The notes beneath the pieces are model-generated. The model had not been told where the DNA came from. It made no database searches and worked only from the letters and a program-made list of their open reading frames with translations. The position numbers were made by a program, and so were the translations under genes. Below, one piece after another: positions 1 to 11,565 of a stretch of 64,000 bases of DNA (positions are counted from its first letter, which is position 1; every line of letters starts with the position of its first letter). Location: contig NC_064040.1 of assembly GCF_932526225.1 (NCBI RefSeq), positions 8,033,181 through 8,097,180 on the forward strand, given 5' to 3'. This DNA is from Nematostella vectensis (Eukaryota > Cnidaria > Anthozoa > Actiniaria > Edwardsiidae).

Positions 1-229
1 AAAAAGATAGAATCGCGACGGAACAATAAAAGAAAGTAGGTTAGTAAACCAATTGCGTAAACATGACTGTGAACTGAGTGATCGAGGAAGTAGGAGGAAA
101 TAGAATAGATGGATGAAAGGAAGAAAGACAAGGCAACACAGTGGGAGCGAGAGTGCCCCATTAGTGTTTGCACTTCAATTTCTGAATACCCTCCTAGGGG
201 TGACAATACCATGACCTCTTCCTACCGTG

Positions 230-429
230 NNNNNNNNNNNNNNNNNNNNNNNNNNNNNNNNNNNNNNNNNNNNNNNNNNNNNNNNNNNNNNNNNNNNNNN
301 NNNNNNNNNNNNNNNNNNNNNNNNNNNNNNNNNNNNNNNNNNNNNNNNNNNNNNNNNNNNNNNNNNNNNNNNNNNNNNNNNNNNNNNNNNNNNNNNNNNN
401 NNNNNNNNNNNNNNNNNNNNNNNNNNNNN
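230..429. other. Assembly gap of 200 N
   Basis: Exactly 200 unknown bases. A fixed round length indicates a scaffolding placeholder rather than a measured gap, so the distance between the two sides is not known. Confidence 0.98.
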
Positions 430-1243
430 AACCGGTAGGTCCATTATCAGGGTCCAGAACAGTCCATGATATAACTGAATAAGTGAAAGCACTCAAAGAC
501 CAAGATTCTGGAATATTCGGAAGTACAGAGCATTATGCAACGCAAATTAAGTTTTAAACACCCAAAAACTATCGGCCCACCGACGTTTGCCTTTTTTCGA
601 AGCATCCGCTTCCACCGGCTAATTGAAACGAGTAATAGAGATACTTTCAACCAAGTATGGGATTGAATTGCGGTCAATTGTATTCTTGTATTTGATACTT
701 CCTTTCAAGTATATACTCTACAATTTTCAGATGTAAACAATAGCAAAGGTTTCAGGTGAATAAAATCAACACAAGGTTGAAATTGAAAGTGTGTTACATG
801 TCTGTATTAACAGATAAACAGAAGTCTCGCTTTACGTTTCGAGCGTTAGCCCTTAGTGTTTTTTGTTATCTATCGAAGGGCTCAGTAACGCTCAAAGAGT
901 CGGCAACTACTCTGTTCCATAGAGGCGTAAAACACACTATTTTAACCTGATTCCACAACGCCTTCGCAGAGCACTTAGTTATTCTACAGCTTTTCTGTTG
1001 TTTTTCTAGTCATAAGTTCGAAGAAGTGTGATCGAAATTCTCAGAAATAATGATTACCTCACGGGTAATTTGGAATTATTGGACGCCTAAATCATAATCA
1101 GAATAACTTTATTGTTACTATGCATTTAGCTTGGTTGCGGGATTTTTAAAGAATGAATTTTGGTCATTTCATGCTGGGTCTGGGAAAATTATATTTTCGA
1201 GCAGGGGAGATCTTTGTTTTCTGGTCATTACACATTTCGTGTG

Positions 1244-1274
<31 letters not shown>

Positions 1275-4200
1275 GGGTGCCAGTGAAATTTTGCGCAAAG
1301 CCCTAACCTGCTGCAATACAAATTCATGAATGTTTATATCTTACAAAAAACGTTTAAGCAAAAAGTTTGCACAAAAATTCCATCTACGTGCCATATTTCC
1401 CTATCGACCGTACCTCCCTGTTACTTACAGTTCACGCGGTCTCTCGGGACTGAAGACATCCAGACTATCCCCGCCTTTCCTTCATGGCAAGAGCTGACTA
1501 AAGGCTTCTATGAGATGGTCTTTCTTTTATAACAGATTATCTGAGTTCAGCGGATTGCTTGCTAAAGTACTATATACCCCCCAGGGACAGTGTGAGAATT
1601 TGTCAGGATATTTCCTAAAAAAAACAACCCAAGATGGCTGATATCCTTCTTGTAATAGTCACTTTTATCGTCTCACAATGCGGATCCGTGACTTCTGCGT
1701 TTCCCGTTAAGATATGGTTGTTGGCTATTGTTCTTACAAAGGGAAGAAATGGCAGATGGACTGATTCGACACCCTTTGCATGATGGTCTCCCGTGATCCT
1801 TTGCGCCCGTCTTAGTGTGTTAAAAAACACAACGTAATATACACAACCAACATGTAACACCTAGAAAAGTCTTATTAATGCAGCTATCATATTGTAGCAG
1901 CTCAGTGGTTAAGATATTTCCTATCGCTTCTTAGTCGCAGTTTTAACAAACAAGAAATGCTATTTCATGTGATACTGTCTTTTATCCTTTTTTACATTCT
2001 CTTTCCTCCCTCAAGGGCAAACTACAAATCCCTCTAATTTAGTTATCAATGGCTTTTGGTGACTTGACACCATCGTTTTTAGTGCTTGTCTTTTGCTGAT
2101 TTAATTAAATGCATTTAATCTTTTTTAAGCCTACAATTTCTTATCGTTTTTTATTTTTTCATTTTTCCATACTATACATTTTTCACACATTTTTAAATTA
2201 CATCACATTTAAATCACATTTTTAAATTTAAAAATTACATTCAATAGATTAGCGCTCTGAGTCTGAGGGGAATAAACAGCGAAATAAAAACTGTGTGTTG
2301 AGATGGAGAGGGCAACATGCGCGAAGGCGTGGCGAGGGTGTAATATAAGACATTTCTCAACGAAAACATCTTAAATTCGAAAAAAATATACAAAGTACGA
2401 CTAAAAAATAAGACTTACAGACGGCAAACAAAGAGAGCCGGAAATTGGTAAGATAGACAGAGAGGTGAATTCTGTGATTGCATTTACGATTTACACAAAT
2501 AGTCTAAATAAAATATGCGCCTCGACTTAATTGAGCAATCAGTGGTGTCATTTAAGCAGACGGTTCTTGAAATGGGTTGACATAATTTCGATGGATAACA
2601 TATGTCTCCAGTCTGACCCGACTTAATGAGGTGAAACAGAGTGTTGAAAAAAACAGCAGATTGTTAAAACATTCGCCCTAGCAAGTGTTTGAGTCCATTC
2701 AGGGAGTATAAACAATACCTTTCTACACTTCTCATAGTATAATCTATTAAAATTTCTGGTCTTATATACCTTTGTAAATCAACCGAATAATGAAATAAGG
2801 GTATCCAATTGGTTGTGTAGAATTATTCTCATAGATAGTTTTGTTTGATTGACGCATGTAATCTCACCAAGGGATGACGTCAGTGAGAGGATTGAGTGTA
2901 GGTTGGCTAAAGGGCTAAGGCATACATCAATTTGAGGATTTATTCCATATATATTGTAGACGCATGAGAGGTGTAAACCAGGTGATGGAGGTTTTCATGA
3001 TGTAGACGAAGAAGTAACACAGTCACAAAAACACGGTATGAAACAAATTTCAGCTCTTAACACTCGTGCATTTTTCACATTCTCTAGCTGTTGCCTGTTG
3101 GAATAAGTATTCTTTTGTTGGTCGAAAAAAGAGCATGGTTTCTAACCCAGGCATTTGCCCCGCGGGTATAACACACTTTAATAAATGTTTTCTTTCTATG
3201 TTTCATAGCAATCAAATTTGGCTTTTGGGTCGGAGATATACCGAGTGTCAATTTTGCTCAAGCAGTTATAACAAAAATATTATTGTATGCACTCTTCAAT
3301 CTTTGACATTTCTTCTGTTCTGTGATAATGCTAGCTTACGCAGTTCACAGGAAGGTTCGTATTAAGGTTAACCTAATGCATTTGCAGAGGATTGAATTAA
3401 TCAAGTTCATTAATTGTTGCAAACTAAATAAGTCAGGGAATACAATATTCGGGGATATTCTAGCACTTTATACTTTTTTTATTGTTTACGATCTTTGTCG
3501 GTGTTTTCCTCTTTCCTTTTCCTGTCCTCCTCTATTATTGTTTCGATTGTGGATATATATATCTTCTCACTTTAGAAGATAACGCTTATTCCATTAAACT
3601 TCTGGTTATAAGGGGATTATCTAGGTGCTAAAATTGTTTAGTGTCGTCTTTCAGGCTTTCAGGCCTGGATCACGGCACGATATTGTATTTTCGCGTTTCA
3701 AAATCATATTATCTTATTGAGCAAGGACATCATAACCCCCGATGGTTATATTTATTGATCTTGTTTTGCTTGATTTATATTGAAATGGTTTATTTTCTTA
3801 AAAGTTTACACATTTTATTCACTAGTAGAGTAGCTGTAGATTTTGCACGATTGTTTGCCATCTAGTGAGTGTGTTGGTTCGTGACCTCCAGTTCCTGAAT
3901 GAGAATTTGAACAAGATTAACTCGGAACCATTTAAACTTTGAAGAGCTAAATCAATTATAAAAAGAGACCAGCCAATGAATACGAATGCACTTTTAGAGC
4001 TCCCTGGACATTACAGTAATTGTTTCTCAATAAAATCTTTCTATCCGATAGAGACATACGTAGAATTTATCGCCAGTTTTTTGTTGCGCGCTATTGATTT
4101 GCTGTTCATTAGTCAGCAAAAGTCTATCTGGTCCAATACGTATTAAGCGAGAATTATCAAAGACATATGCCGTCTTGCTTTATCCTCGGCAGAGTAACTT

Positions 4201-4418
4201 ATCAAACAACCACTGGCGCTGAGCTATCAACCAGATCACTTGCAAAGTTGATTTGGGACTTGTGCACAGTATTGCACCGCTGAGGTACCTTTTTCATCTA
4301 TGATATTTTTTTCATATCTTAGATGTTATCGTCAAAATGTTATTGACGGCGTGCCTCTTTAGGATAGGTATTTCTAGTCAAGCTTTCATAGAAGCATTTT
4401 ATTCATATAGTTAATCTG

Positions 4419-4523
<105 letters not shown>

Positions 4524-5131
4524 CAACATTGTGCCTAATTCTTCAGTGATTACAAGCGACGGCACAGTGTAACATGGTGCAACCCCTGCTTTTTGCGTTT
4601 GCGCAGAGTGACGATACTGGTTTCCGAACTAAAGCTGCACTAATTTACCGCTTATCAACAAACATGTTTAAGACTGCAACGATGACCACTTTCTTGACAG
4701 AGGTCAACTATCTTCAAAGATTGGCTTTCACGGGGACTCAAGTACGGAGCATTGCATGTGCCATTCTTATATTTTGGTAGTTTTTTGCGTTGTTTTTTTT
4801 TTTTAGTTGTTTTTTTTTTTAGTGCGATTCGCATTGCCGCTAAGGTTGCGACTAAGGTAGTGTCTTAGATTGCTTACTTAGGCTGCAACTTTAGTTACAA
4901 CTTAGGTTGCGACTTCTGTTGCGGGTTATGTCAAATCGATCACAGGCGCAAAGATATCGAGCAGGTGTATCATTTTTCATTAGCGTTTCACTGAAAATAA
5001 ACCTACATTAATCGTGCTACACATGTCGTGCTCGACATGTCGCCTAGTTTAGCCAGGCCTTTACTTATATGTTTTTTTATGTTGATGCTTGGGTTAGAAA
5101 GCTTAAAACCGTTTTGTCTATTGCAGTCAAC

Positions 5132-6451
5132 ATGAACATCACCAATCAAACCAACAGCTCGACTCTACCCTCCCACATCCATCCCAGCTACCCCCGCGAG
5201 CTCAGGCTTTTCATGCGATCCGTGGAGGGATTGACGACTATTGTGGGTATCCTGTGTAATGTTCTGGTGTGCGTAGTGATCCTGGGGCGCGCGCGCAAAT
5301 CCGCCATCTCACATTATCTGCTGAGCCTCGCCACCGCTGACCTAGGTATCCTCATCTTTATCGTCCCTGTGTTCATTGTCCGCATGGAAGCCGTCACGTG
5401 GCCATTCGGGGAGTTCGGCTGCGTGTTTATGCTACCACTCGCCGAGATGTTCTACCCAGCGTCCATTTGGACAATAACCTTCATCGCTGTGTCGAGATAC
5501 ATCAGCATTGTTAGAAGATCCCATCTCCGCCCCCGCGTGCGAGGCACCAAGTCCTTGAAAGTCACCAAGGCTACCCTCGCGGGTATCTGGCTGGCGGCGT
5601 TCCTGTCAGGAAGTCTCCCGATGTTCTTCATGTTCAGGCTGATTAAAGTGCGCTTCAAATGGTTTTGCTCACCGCAGTGGCCGGCGCGTAACACTATAGC
5701 TTACGTACGAGCGTACCATCTAATCACCTCGCTTATCCACTACTTTATTCCGCTTGTTATCATTCTGGCGACTTACTGCACCATTCGCAACACCCTCGAG
5801 AGTAGCATCGACTTCCATAAGAAGATGCACCAAGGCAGAAAGAATGAAGACTCCAACACCATCGCCCTCAACATCAAATCCAAGCGGATCTTGACTCCCT
5901 TAGTGCTGGCCTTTGCAATTCTCATGCTCCCAGTCACCTTAGCAAGACTCCTACAACTATTCAATGTAGCCATCCATTACTACTTGCTTTCGGACATTTT
6001 CCTGCTTTGCTTGGCCACCAATAGTGCGATAGATCCGTTCATTTACTACATGGTGAATTCGGAGTTCCGCACGGACCTGATAAATATGTTCAAAGCTAGA
6101 CCACGTCTGCCTTCGCGTGCCAGCAATATCTCCCTCACTGTAACGTCCCTGCCGAGATCCGGGCGAACTCTGAGTGTGTGCCGGAACACGAGCGACGGGA
6201 ATGTGCGCAATGAGCCGAGAGACTTGCAAGAGATTGATTTTGCAGTGTTCCCTTACACGCGCACTAACAGTGATGCAGGACTTACCTTTCAGGCAAGAGG
6301 AAGGGGGGAGGTGGATCTGTGCGGGATAATACAAAGGGAGGGGAGGGATACTAATTGCAATTGGGACATCCAAAGCGATAGTAGTTCTGGCATCAAAGAT
6401 CCAACAGAGGGATGCTCTGTTATTTGTGAAAATCGTAACGCCATTGAGTGA
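5132..6451 (+). CDS. Class A (rhodopsin-like) G-protein-coupled receptor, orphan
   Basis: Single-exon receptor of 439 aa. I start at the ATG at 5132 because it lies just after a good 3' splice site (TCTATTGCAG, ending 5126), suggesting a 5'-UTR intron; the same frame is open back to an ATG at 5069. The N-terminus carries NIT, NQT and NSS glycosylation sequons and no signal peptide. Seven hydrophobic segments follow. Visible class A hallmarks are N43 in a GILCNVLV helix-1 motif, LATADL in helix 2, a WPFG loop then the helix-3 cysteine, SRY in place of DRY, and AIDPFIYY as the NPxxY equivalent. Helix 6 lacks the usual CWxP. The tail is long (~120 aa) and serine-rich. The pattern resembles the expanded amine/peptide-like orphan receptors of cnidarians. 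The ligand cannot be told from sequence. Confidence 0.88.
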   Translation: MNITNQTNSSTLPSHIHPSYPRELRLFMRSVEGLTTIVGILCNVLVCVVILGRARKSAISHYLLSLATADLGILIFIVPVFIVRMEAVTWPFGEFGCVFMLPLAEMFYPASIWTITFIAVSRYISIVRRSHLRPRVRGTKSLKVTKATLAGIWLAAFLSGSLPMFFMFRLIKVRFKWFCSPQWPARNTIAYVRAYHLITSLIHYFIPLVIILATYCTIRNTLESSIDFHKKMHQGRKNEDSNTIALNIKSKRILTPLVLAFAILMLPVTLARLLQLFNVAIHYYLLSDIFLLCLATNSAIDPFIYYMVNSEFRTDLINMFKARPRLPSRASNISLTVTSLPRSGRTLSVCRNTSDGNVRNEPRDLQEIDFAVFPYTRTNSDAGLTFQARGRGEVDLCGIIQREGRDTNCNWDIQSDSSSGIKDPTEGCSVICENRNAIE

Positions 6452-6572
6452 AGTGATAGGGCTGTTTCCAATGCAAAGACACGCAAAGAATGTATATACC
6501 GTAAAAAAAAATCCGATTGCAACGCTAATGCATCTTATGGAATTATCATATACATACGAACGAAATATCATC

Positions 6573-6578
6573 AATAAA
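6573..6578 (+). terminator. AATAAA polyadenylation signal of the GPCR gene
   Basis: First canonical AATAAA after the GPCR stop, 122 bp downstream, in AT-rich sequence. Assigned by position only. Confidence 0.5.
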
Positions 6579-6687
6579 ATCAAGCAGTTAAAAAAAACTT
6601 TTTTTTGCATTTCTTTATGGGCCAACATGGAGAGGTGTGTATTAATCAAATCAACAACGAAAATAAAAATGAAAGTACATAAAGACT

Positions 6688-7212
6688 GCTGATACAGTTT
6701 CCAAGGGTTCCCCATAGTGCCACACAGGTAACTGCTGATACAGTTTCCAAGAGTTCCCCATAGTGCCACACAGGTAACTGCTGATATAGTTTCCTAGAAT
6801 TCCACAGTGCCACACAGGTAACTGCTGATACAGTTTCCAAGAGTTCCCCATAGTGCCACACAGGTAACTGCTGATATAGTTTCCTAGAATTCCACATAGT
6901 GCCACACAGGTAACTGCTGATATAGTTTCCTAGAATTCCACATAGTGCCACACAGGTAACGGCTGATACAGTTTCCAAGAGTTCCCCATAGTGCCACATG
7001 GGTAACTGCTGATACAGTTTCCTAGAATTCCACATACAGCCACACAGGTAACTGCTGATACAGTTTCCTAGAATTCCACATACAGCCACACAAATAACTT
7101 CTGATACAGTTTCCAAGAGTTCCCCATAGTGGCACACAGGTAACTGCTGCTACAGTTTCCTAGAATTCAACATACAGCCACACGAGTAACTGCTGATACA
7201 GTTTCCAAGAGT
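6688..7212. repeat. 46-bp minisatellite between GPCR and PRPF31
   Basis: About 11 copies of a 46-bp unit with the core CTGATACAGTTTCC followed by CACACAGGTAACTG, with two alternating internal variants (CAAGAGTTCCCC and TAGAATTCCACA). Degenerate copies continue to about 7440, close to the PRPF31 stop. Unit boundaries resemble splice sites (ACAG/GTAACTG), but no flanking coding exon ends there. The open frames across it are periodic artefacts. Confidence 0.93.
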
Positions 7213-7294
7213 ATTATTTCATAAATAAAGTTTCTGAGAGTTCACCATAGTAACACACAGGTAAGTGATGATATTGTACAGTAGTTTCCAAGAT

Positions 7295-7300
7295 TTTATT
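7295..7300 (-). terminator. Candidate AATAAA polyadenylation signal of PRPF31
   Basis: TTTATT on the plus strand reads AATAAA on the minus strand about 150 bp past the PRPF31 stop. Position-based assignment. Confidence 0.4.
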
Positions 7301-7451
7301 ACAGATAACTGCTGACATAGTATCACAGAGTTTACAGTAGTGTCACCAAGACTTTTCCACAGATAACTACTGTTACCTTTTTCAAGAATTCACATAGTAT
7401 AATACAGTTAAAGCAACCGCTGGTACGGCTTTCGAGAGTTCATTGATTTTA

Positions 7452-10400
7452 TCAATCCTTCTTTGCAACCTTAAGGAAGCCAGCAGTGCTAGAGAAGTAC
7501 TTTGCATTCGCATCTGCCACCTTCTTCTCTGCGGCTTGTGGGTTGACAATCTCTAGACCTTGCAAGGGAGTGAAGGCAACACTAGATGCTGTCCCTGAGA
7601 CTGTACTACGAGCACTGCGAACCGTGGACTGACCTCCATACCCTTGAGACTGCTGAAGACTCCGCTATAAAAAGAAGCAACAACAAATAAGTTTAGTTAC
7701 AGTTAATTTCACAAAACTTTTCCACGGGGGGTTAAGAACTTCGTTGGGTAGTTGGGAACCTAGTTCGCAACCTAAGTTCCCAACTTCGATTTTAAGGTTG
7801 GGCTCTTCAAAATGAGTTAGAAAAATATAGATTTTAGATCGATGATGTAATGGAAATTAGACTATTACACTGTAAAGTTTGTTATATTTGAATTTTATCT
7901 GAGCTCTGATAAGAAAATGAGAAGGGTTCCCACGGCGAGAGCTAAAAATAACCTTCACATACACAAGCACGGCTTCCAAACAATCAAAGTGACATTTTCA
8001 CATAAAAAGCGGTGACTAGAAATAGAAAATGTTAATTAATTATTAAGTATAGCCCGCAAACATGCATTGGCATTTTTAGCCCTTGCTTCATAAAAGGATT
8101 TCTCTCCATTTTGAAGGGCCCAACCTTAAAATTGAAGTTGGGAAATTAGGTAGAGAACTTGGGTTCTTGACAACACTAGTTCCCAACTTCCCATCAAGTT
8201 CCCAGCCCCCCGCGGATAAGTTTTGTGAAATTAACTGTATCAGTTTACCTTTTAGAAGATATATACAGAGCAACATAATATTTGACAAAACTATCTCAGC
8301 CTAAGGACCATGCATAATAGTTTTGCTTTTAGTGAATTCTTCCCTGTCAAGATATTCTGAAATTGAGTGGTCAAGAAAGTTTTTGAAACTTTTTATATTA
8401 TTTAAAATAAGGGGAAAAATAGGTAGCATGGGGATGTGTCAACATTGATATCTGCACCACTCTACCAGCATACAATACAGAAAAGCCCTTTGAGTGGCTG
8501 TTATATGTTCTAATATTTTCAAGAAGTATTTGTGATTACGGTGCAATACCTGCAAACGTTTGGAGATGGAGACTTGTGTCTTCTTGTCAACCGCAGGTGT
8601 CCGCACCCTACCAGTATTCTCCTTCCTGCCGAGAGTTCCCACGGAGAAACCCAAGTCAGTCTGATACACATCCTCCCCAATCTTGCCAAACTCAACCTTG
8701 TTGGCTTGTCTCCTCATCTCTGTCACTGCAAACTTCTCCTTCATCTTTCTCACTCTACGGCCACCTCTTTTTTTCCTTGGGGCGTCATCTGGTCTCGGCA
8801 ATGCCTTGGCTTCCTTGACAGGTGGAGGCTCAACCATCTTTTCAAATTTCTTGTCAATCTCCTCTTGCAGACGTTTCCCTATTGTACCTTCAGTACTCTC
8901 GTGGAAGCTGTCGACTCGGGCAGCAAGAGTGCATTTTGCAGCAACAATACGAGCAGCTTTCTTTCTCATGTCCTGAGGCATGTTCTGCAAAAAAAAAAAT
9001 GTCATGTAAGAGCTTATTCATTTCTGGTTACATTTGAGCAAACCTATGAGTAAAAAGAATGAAAACAGAAATCTCCCCATTTCAAGTTCGACAAAATCAG
9101 TCAAACTCAGTATGTACATCCGATAGTGAGCCTCAAAGCATCAAACAATGCACAGTAGTCACCAATCTGCTGCTGCTAAAAAAATACAGATACACACATG
9201 TGGAGGGGCCCTATGTGCCACCGGTCACAAGCAAGACAGGGGCAGGCACCCCAGGAGGGGGCCTAGCACATCACTTAAACTGTTTGGGCAGAATGTATGC
9301 TGTGCTTACGGATTTTTACATGCTAAAGTTGATTAAGAGATAATTTTTGGTTTTTGGATTCATAAAGTGAGAAATGACTTTTCTAGGACTTACTCTACGT
9401 AGGTCCCTTTTACCCATTAATGGACCATCCCCAATTTTTTTTTTTTTTTTGCTGCTGCCATTCACTCATAGAGCAGACATTAGCATGTATATGCTTAAAA
9501 TGTGATGTTTGGTTTACATCCATGATGTTTTGGGTAGTTGTGGATGAATCATCTATTGTTTTGGTGGAAAGGTTTACCCAAAGACTTGGTTTTGAAGTTT
9601 TCTAATTCCTGTTTTTTTTTTTGTGGGAGGTGGCACACATTTTCATAATATATATAATACTGTATAGAACTCTTACCTGTACAATTGGACTGAAGTAAAT
9701 AAACCCAGTATGTGGAAGTATAGCAGCACTCGAGAAGCCAGACAGAGTTTTCTTCTGTGCTCCAAGGATCATAACATTACACGCAGGCATCTTCCCAAGG
9801 TTGGTCAGTCCACCAGCCGCACCCATAAGCTTTGCCGCAGTTGATGCCCCAACAATAATTGATATATTAGGAGCAATGAAAGCCATCCTAGACTCTACAT
9901 ACTCAAAAATTTTCAACTTAGCATCTAGTAAATGTGTCACCATTTGACAAGCCTCAAACACTCGTTCAATTTCTTCATCATCTAGTTTCTCTCCTTGCGT
10001 TGTTGAGGCAGTCACACTGATAACCATCTTGGTTGCCGGTGGTAAGATATCTGTGAGGTCAACTTTTGTCACTTCAAGCTCATTCCCCAGTAATTCAACC
10101 GTTCGTATGTAATCCAATGCATGTGGAACAAGCGATTCAAGCTCAGGAAAGCGTTTAGAGTACAAATCACGCAGATATTTATGAATTATCCCTATCTCAT
10201 TATCGACCTCTGCCGTAAGGTTATTGGCCTCAACTATCAGTTGATACTCGGGATCCGCTTCCGCCGGACCAAACACTTGATTCCGTGGTTTTTCACTGAA
10301 TTCTGTAATTCTTGCTAGAACACTGGTCAGCTCTTGACTGTCTCTGAGTTTGGCGACGTGTTGAACAGATTTGGAGATGTCCCCAATATCTGTAGTCTCC

Positions 10401-10501
10401 ATCGCTTCTTCGATATCATTTTCGTTGTCCCTGTAGTCTAGATCTATACCTTCTTCTCCTGCTTCTTCGAGATCTGCCAACAATTCGTCCGCCAGAGACA
10501 T
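7452..10501 (-). CDS. PRPF31: U4/U6 small nuclear ribonucleoprotein Prp31
   Basis: Three coding exons on the minus strand: 10501-9677, 8984-8550 and 7664-7452, all joined in phase 0 at GT/AG sites, giving 490 aa (human 499). The first exon holds the acidic N-terminus (starting MSLADELLADLEEAG), the helical NOSIC region and the Nop domain that grips the U4 snRNA/15.5K protein; the motif KTLSGFSS and LPHTGFIYFS are clearly recognisable. Exon 2 carries the VDSFHESTEG motif and the basic KKRGGRRVRKMKE nuclear segment. Exon 3 encodes the conserved C-terminus with SSVAFTPLQGLEIVNPQAAE. The protein joins U4/U6 to U5 in the tri-snRNP in the nucleus. Intron 2 contains a MITE. It lies head to head with SNRPD2. 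Confidence 0.96.
7700..8237. mobile_element. MITE with long terminal inverted repeats in PRPF31 intron 2
   Basis: The left end (CAGTTAATTTCACAAAACTT) and its near-perfect inverse at the right end bound 538 bp. Inverted similarity extends about 120-140 bp inward, including TTAAGGTTGGGC and TTCAAAATG. The element is flanked by TA on both sides, as in the Tc1/mariner/pogo group. No transposase frame, so non-autonomous. Confidence 0.85.
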
Positions 10502-10874
10502 TTTTCACGGTTCTTTAGAAGAACACTGAAAACAGGCGGCTTTTTACAGAATAACTCGCTGCGACGCGGAAAGGAAATAAACACACTAAAGAAGGGAATG
10601 TTAATTCTACTTCTAGCTCTGAGAACTAAGCTTTTAAAGCTTGAATACCTTTTTCTACGACAACAAATAAAATAAAGGTGAAAATTGTACGTCGTCGCCA
10701 CGTTCAGTATTCGTGACGGTAGCACTCTCAGCATGATCTACGCATGCCCAGTAACAGTTTGTGCGCCCGCGGTACGGCAAGTTAAACGACCTCGAACGTT
10801 GCCGCTCGTCGCTCGTTGAACATTTGTGTTGCTGCGTTCCAATACGGAAAATCTGCAACCATCTTGCGAGCAGA
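10502..10874. promoter_or_regulatory. Shared bidirectional promoter region of PRPF31 and SNRPD2
   Basis: The two start codons diverge with only 373 bp between them, so both 5' UTRs and core promoters must lie here. The half nearer SNRPD2 is relatively GC-rich with several CpGs (around 10690-10870); no TATA box is evident near either start. Inference from layout. Confidence 0.75.
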
Positions 10875-11565
10875 ATGACATCCTTGTAAGTTTTTAACTG
10901 ATATGCATGGATCACATCTATTACGATCATTCTATGTCATTATTTTTCGTGAATCCATTGAGTTTTTAAAAGTTTCTTCCAAACCTATCCGCCGTCGATT
11001 GTCTTTCTTCTGGATGGGGCGCTTGAAAGCAAGACAAGAATGATATTTTGCCATTCAAAATAAAAAAAATAAGCGTGTGTACAGTCGTTGTGTCTGCATT
11101 TGGTATCTAGCTATATGTTACTCTATTTTATTAGGCGAATGTATACATTTATTCCCGTCTGTCATTCAGCGTCTATACCATGCAAATGTTGACGAATCTA
11201 TCTCACTTCTTTACAGACTTACAAAACCCAAGTCAGAAATGACTCCAGAAGAGCTCGCACAAAGGGAACAGGAAGAGTTTAACACAGGACCTCTCTCTGT
11301 GTTGACCCAATCTGTGAAAAACAACACACAAGTTCTCATCAACTGTAGAAACAACCGAAAATTGCTGGCTAGAGTGAAAGCCTTTGACAGGCACTGTAAC
11401 ATGGTTCTGGAAAATGTTAAGGAAATGTGGACTGAAACTCCCAAATCTGGCAAAGGAAAGAAGAAAGCTAAGCCAGTCAACAAGGACAGATATATTGCTA
11501 AAATGTTTCTTCGAGGGGACTCTGTGATTTTAGTACTAAGAAATCCTCTAGCGACGGCGAAGTGA
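10875..11565 (+). CDS. SNRPD2: Small nuclear ribonucleoprotein Sm D2
   Basis: Two coding exons, 10875-10885 (ATG plus 8 bases, MTSL) and 11217-11565, joined by a GT/AG intron inside codon 4; 119 aa (human 118). The protein is almost identical to human SmD2: [12 protein letters not shown]-terminal helix, Sm1 motif with [28 protein letters not shown], and Sm2 with FLRGDSVI. It forms part of the seven-member Sm ring on U1, U2, U4 and U5 snRNAs. The tiny first exon is probably conserved across animals. An ATG at 11077 opens the same frame but lies inside the intron and would add non-homologous residues. Confidence 0.97.

Noticed and set aside
5957-7137. Minus-strand frames overlapping the GPCR end and the 46-bp repeat
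   Set aside because: Antisense to a well-supported receptor and extended by repeat periodicity; no homology.
11077-11216. SNRPD2 start at the ATG at 11077
   Set aside because: The extra residues have no similarity to SmD2, while the ATG at 10875 plus an 11-nt exon gives the conserved N-terminus.
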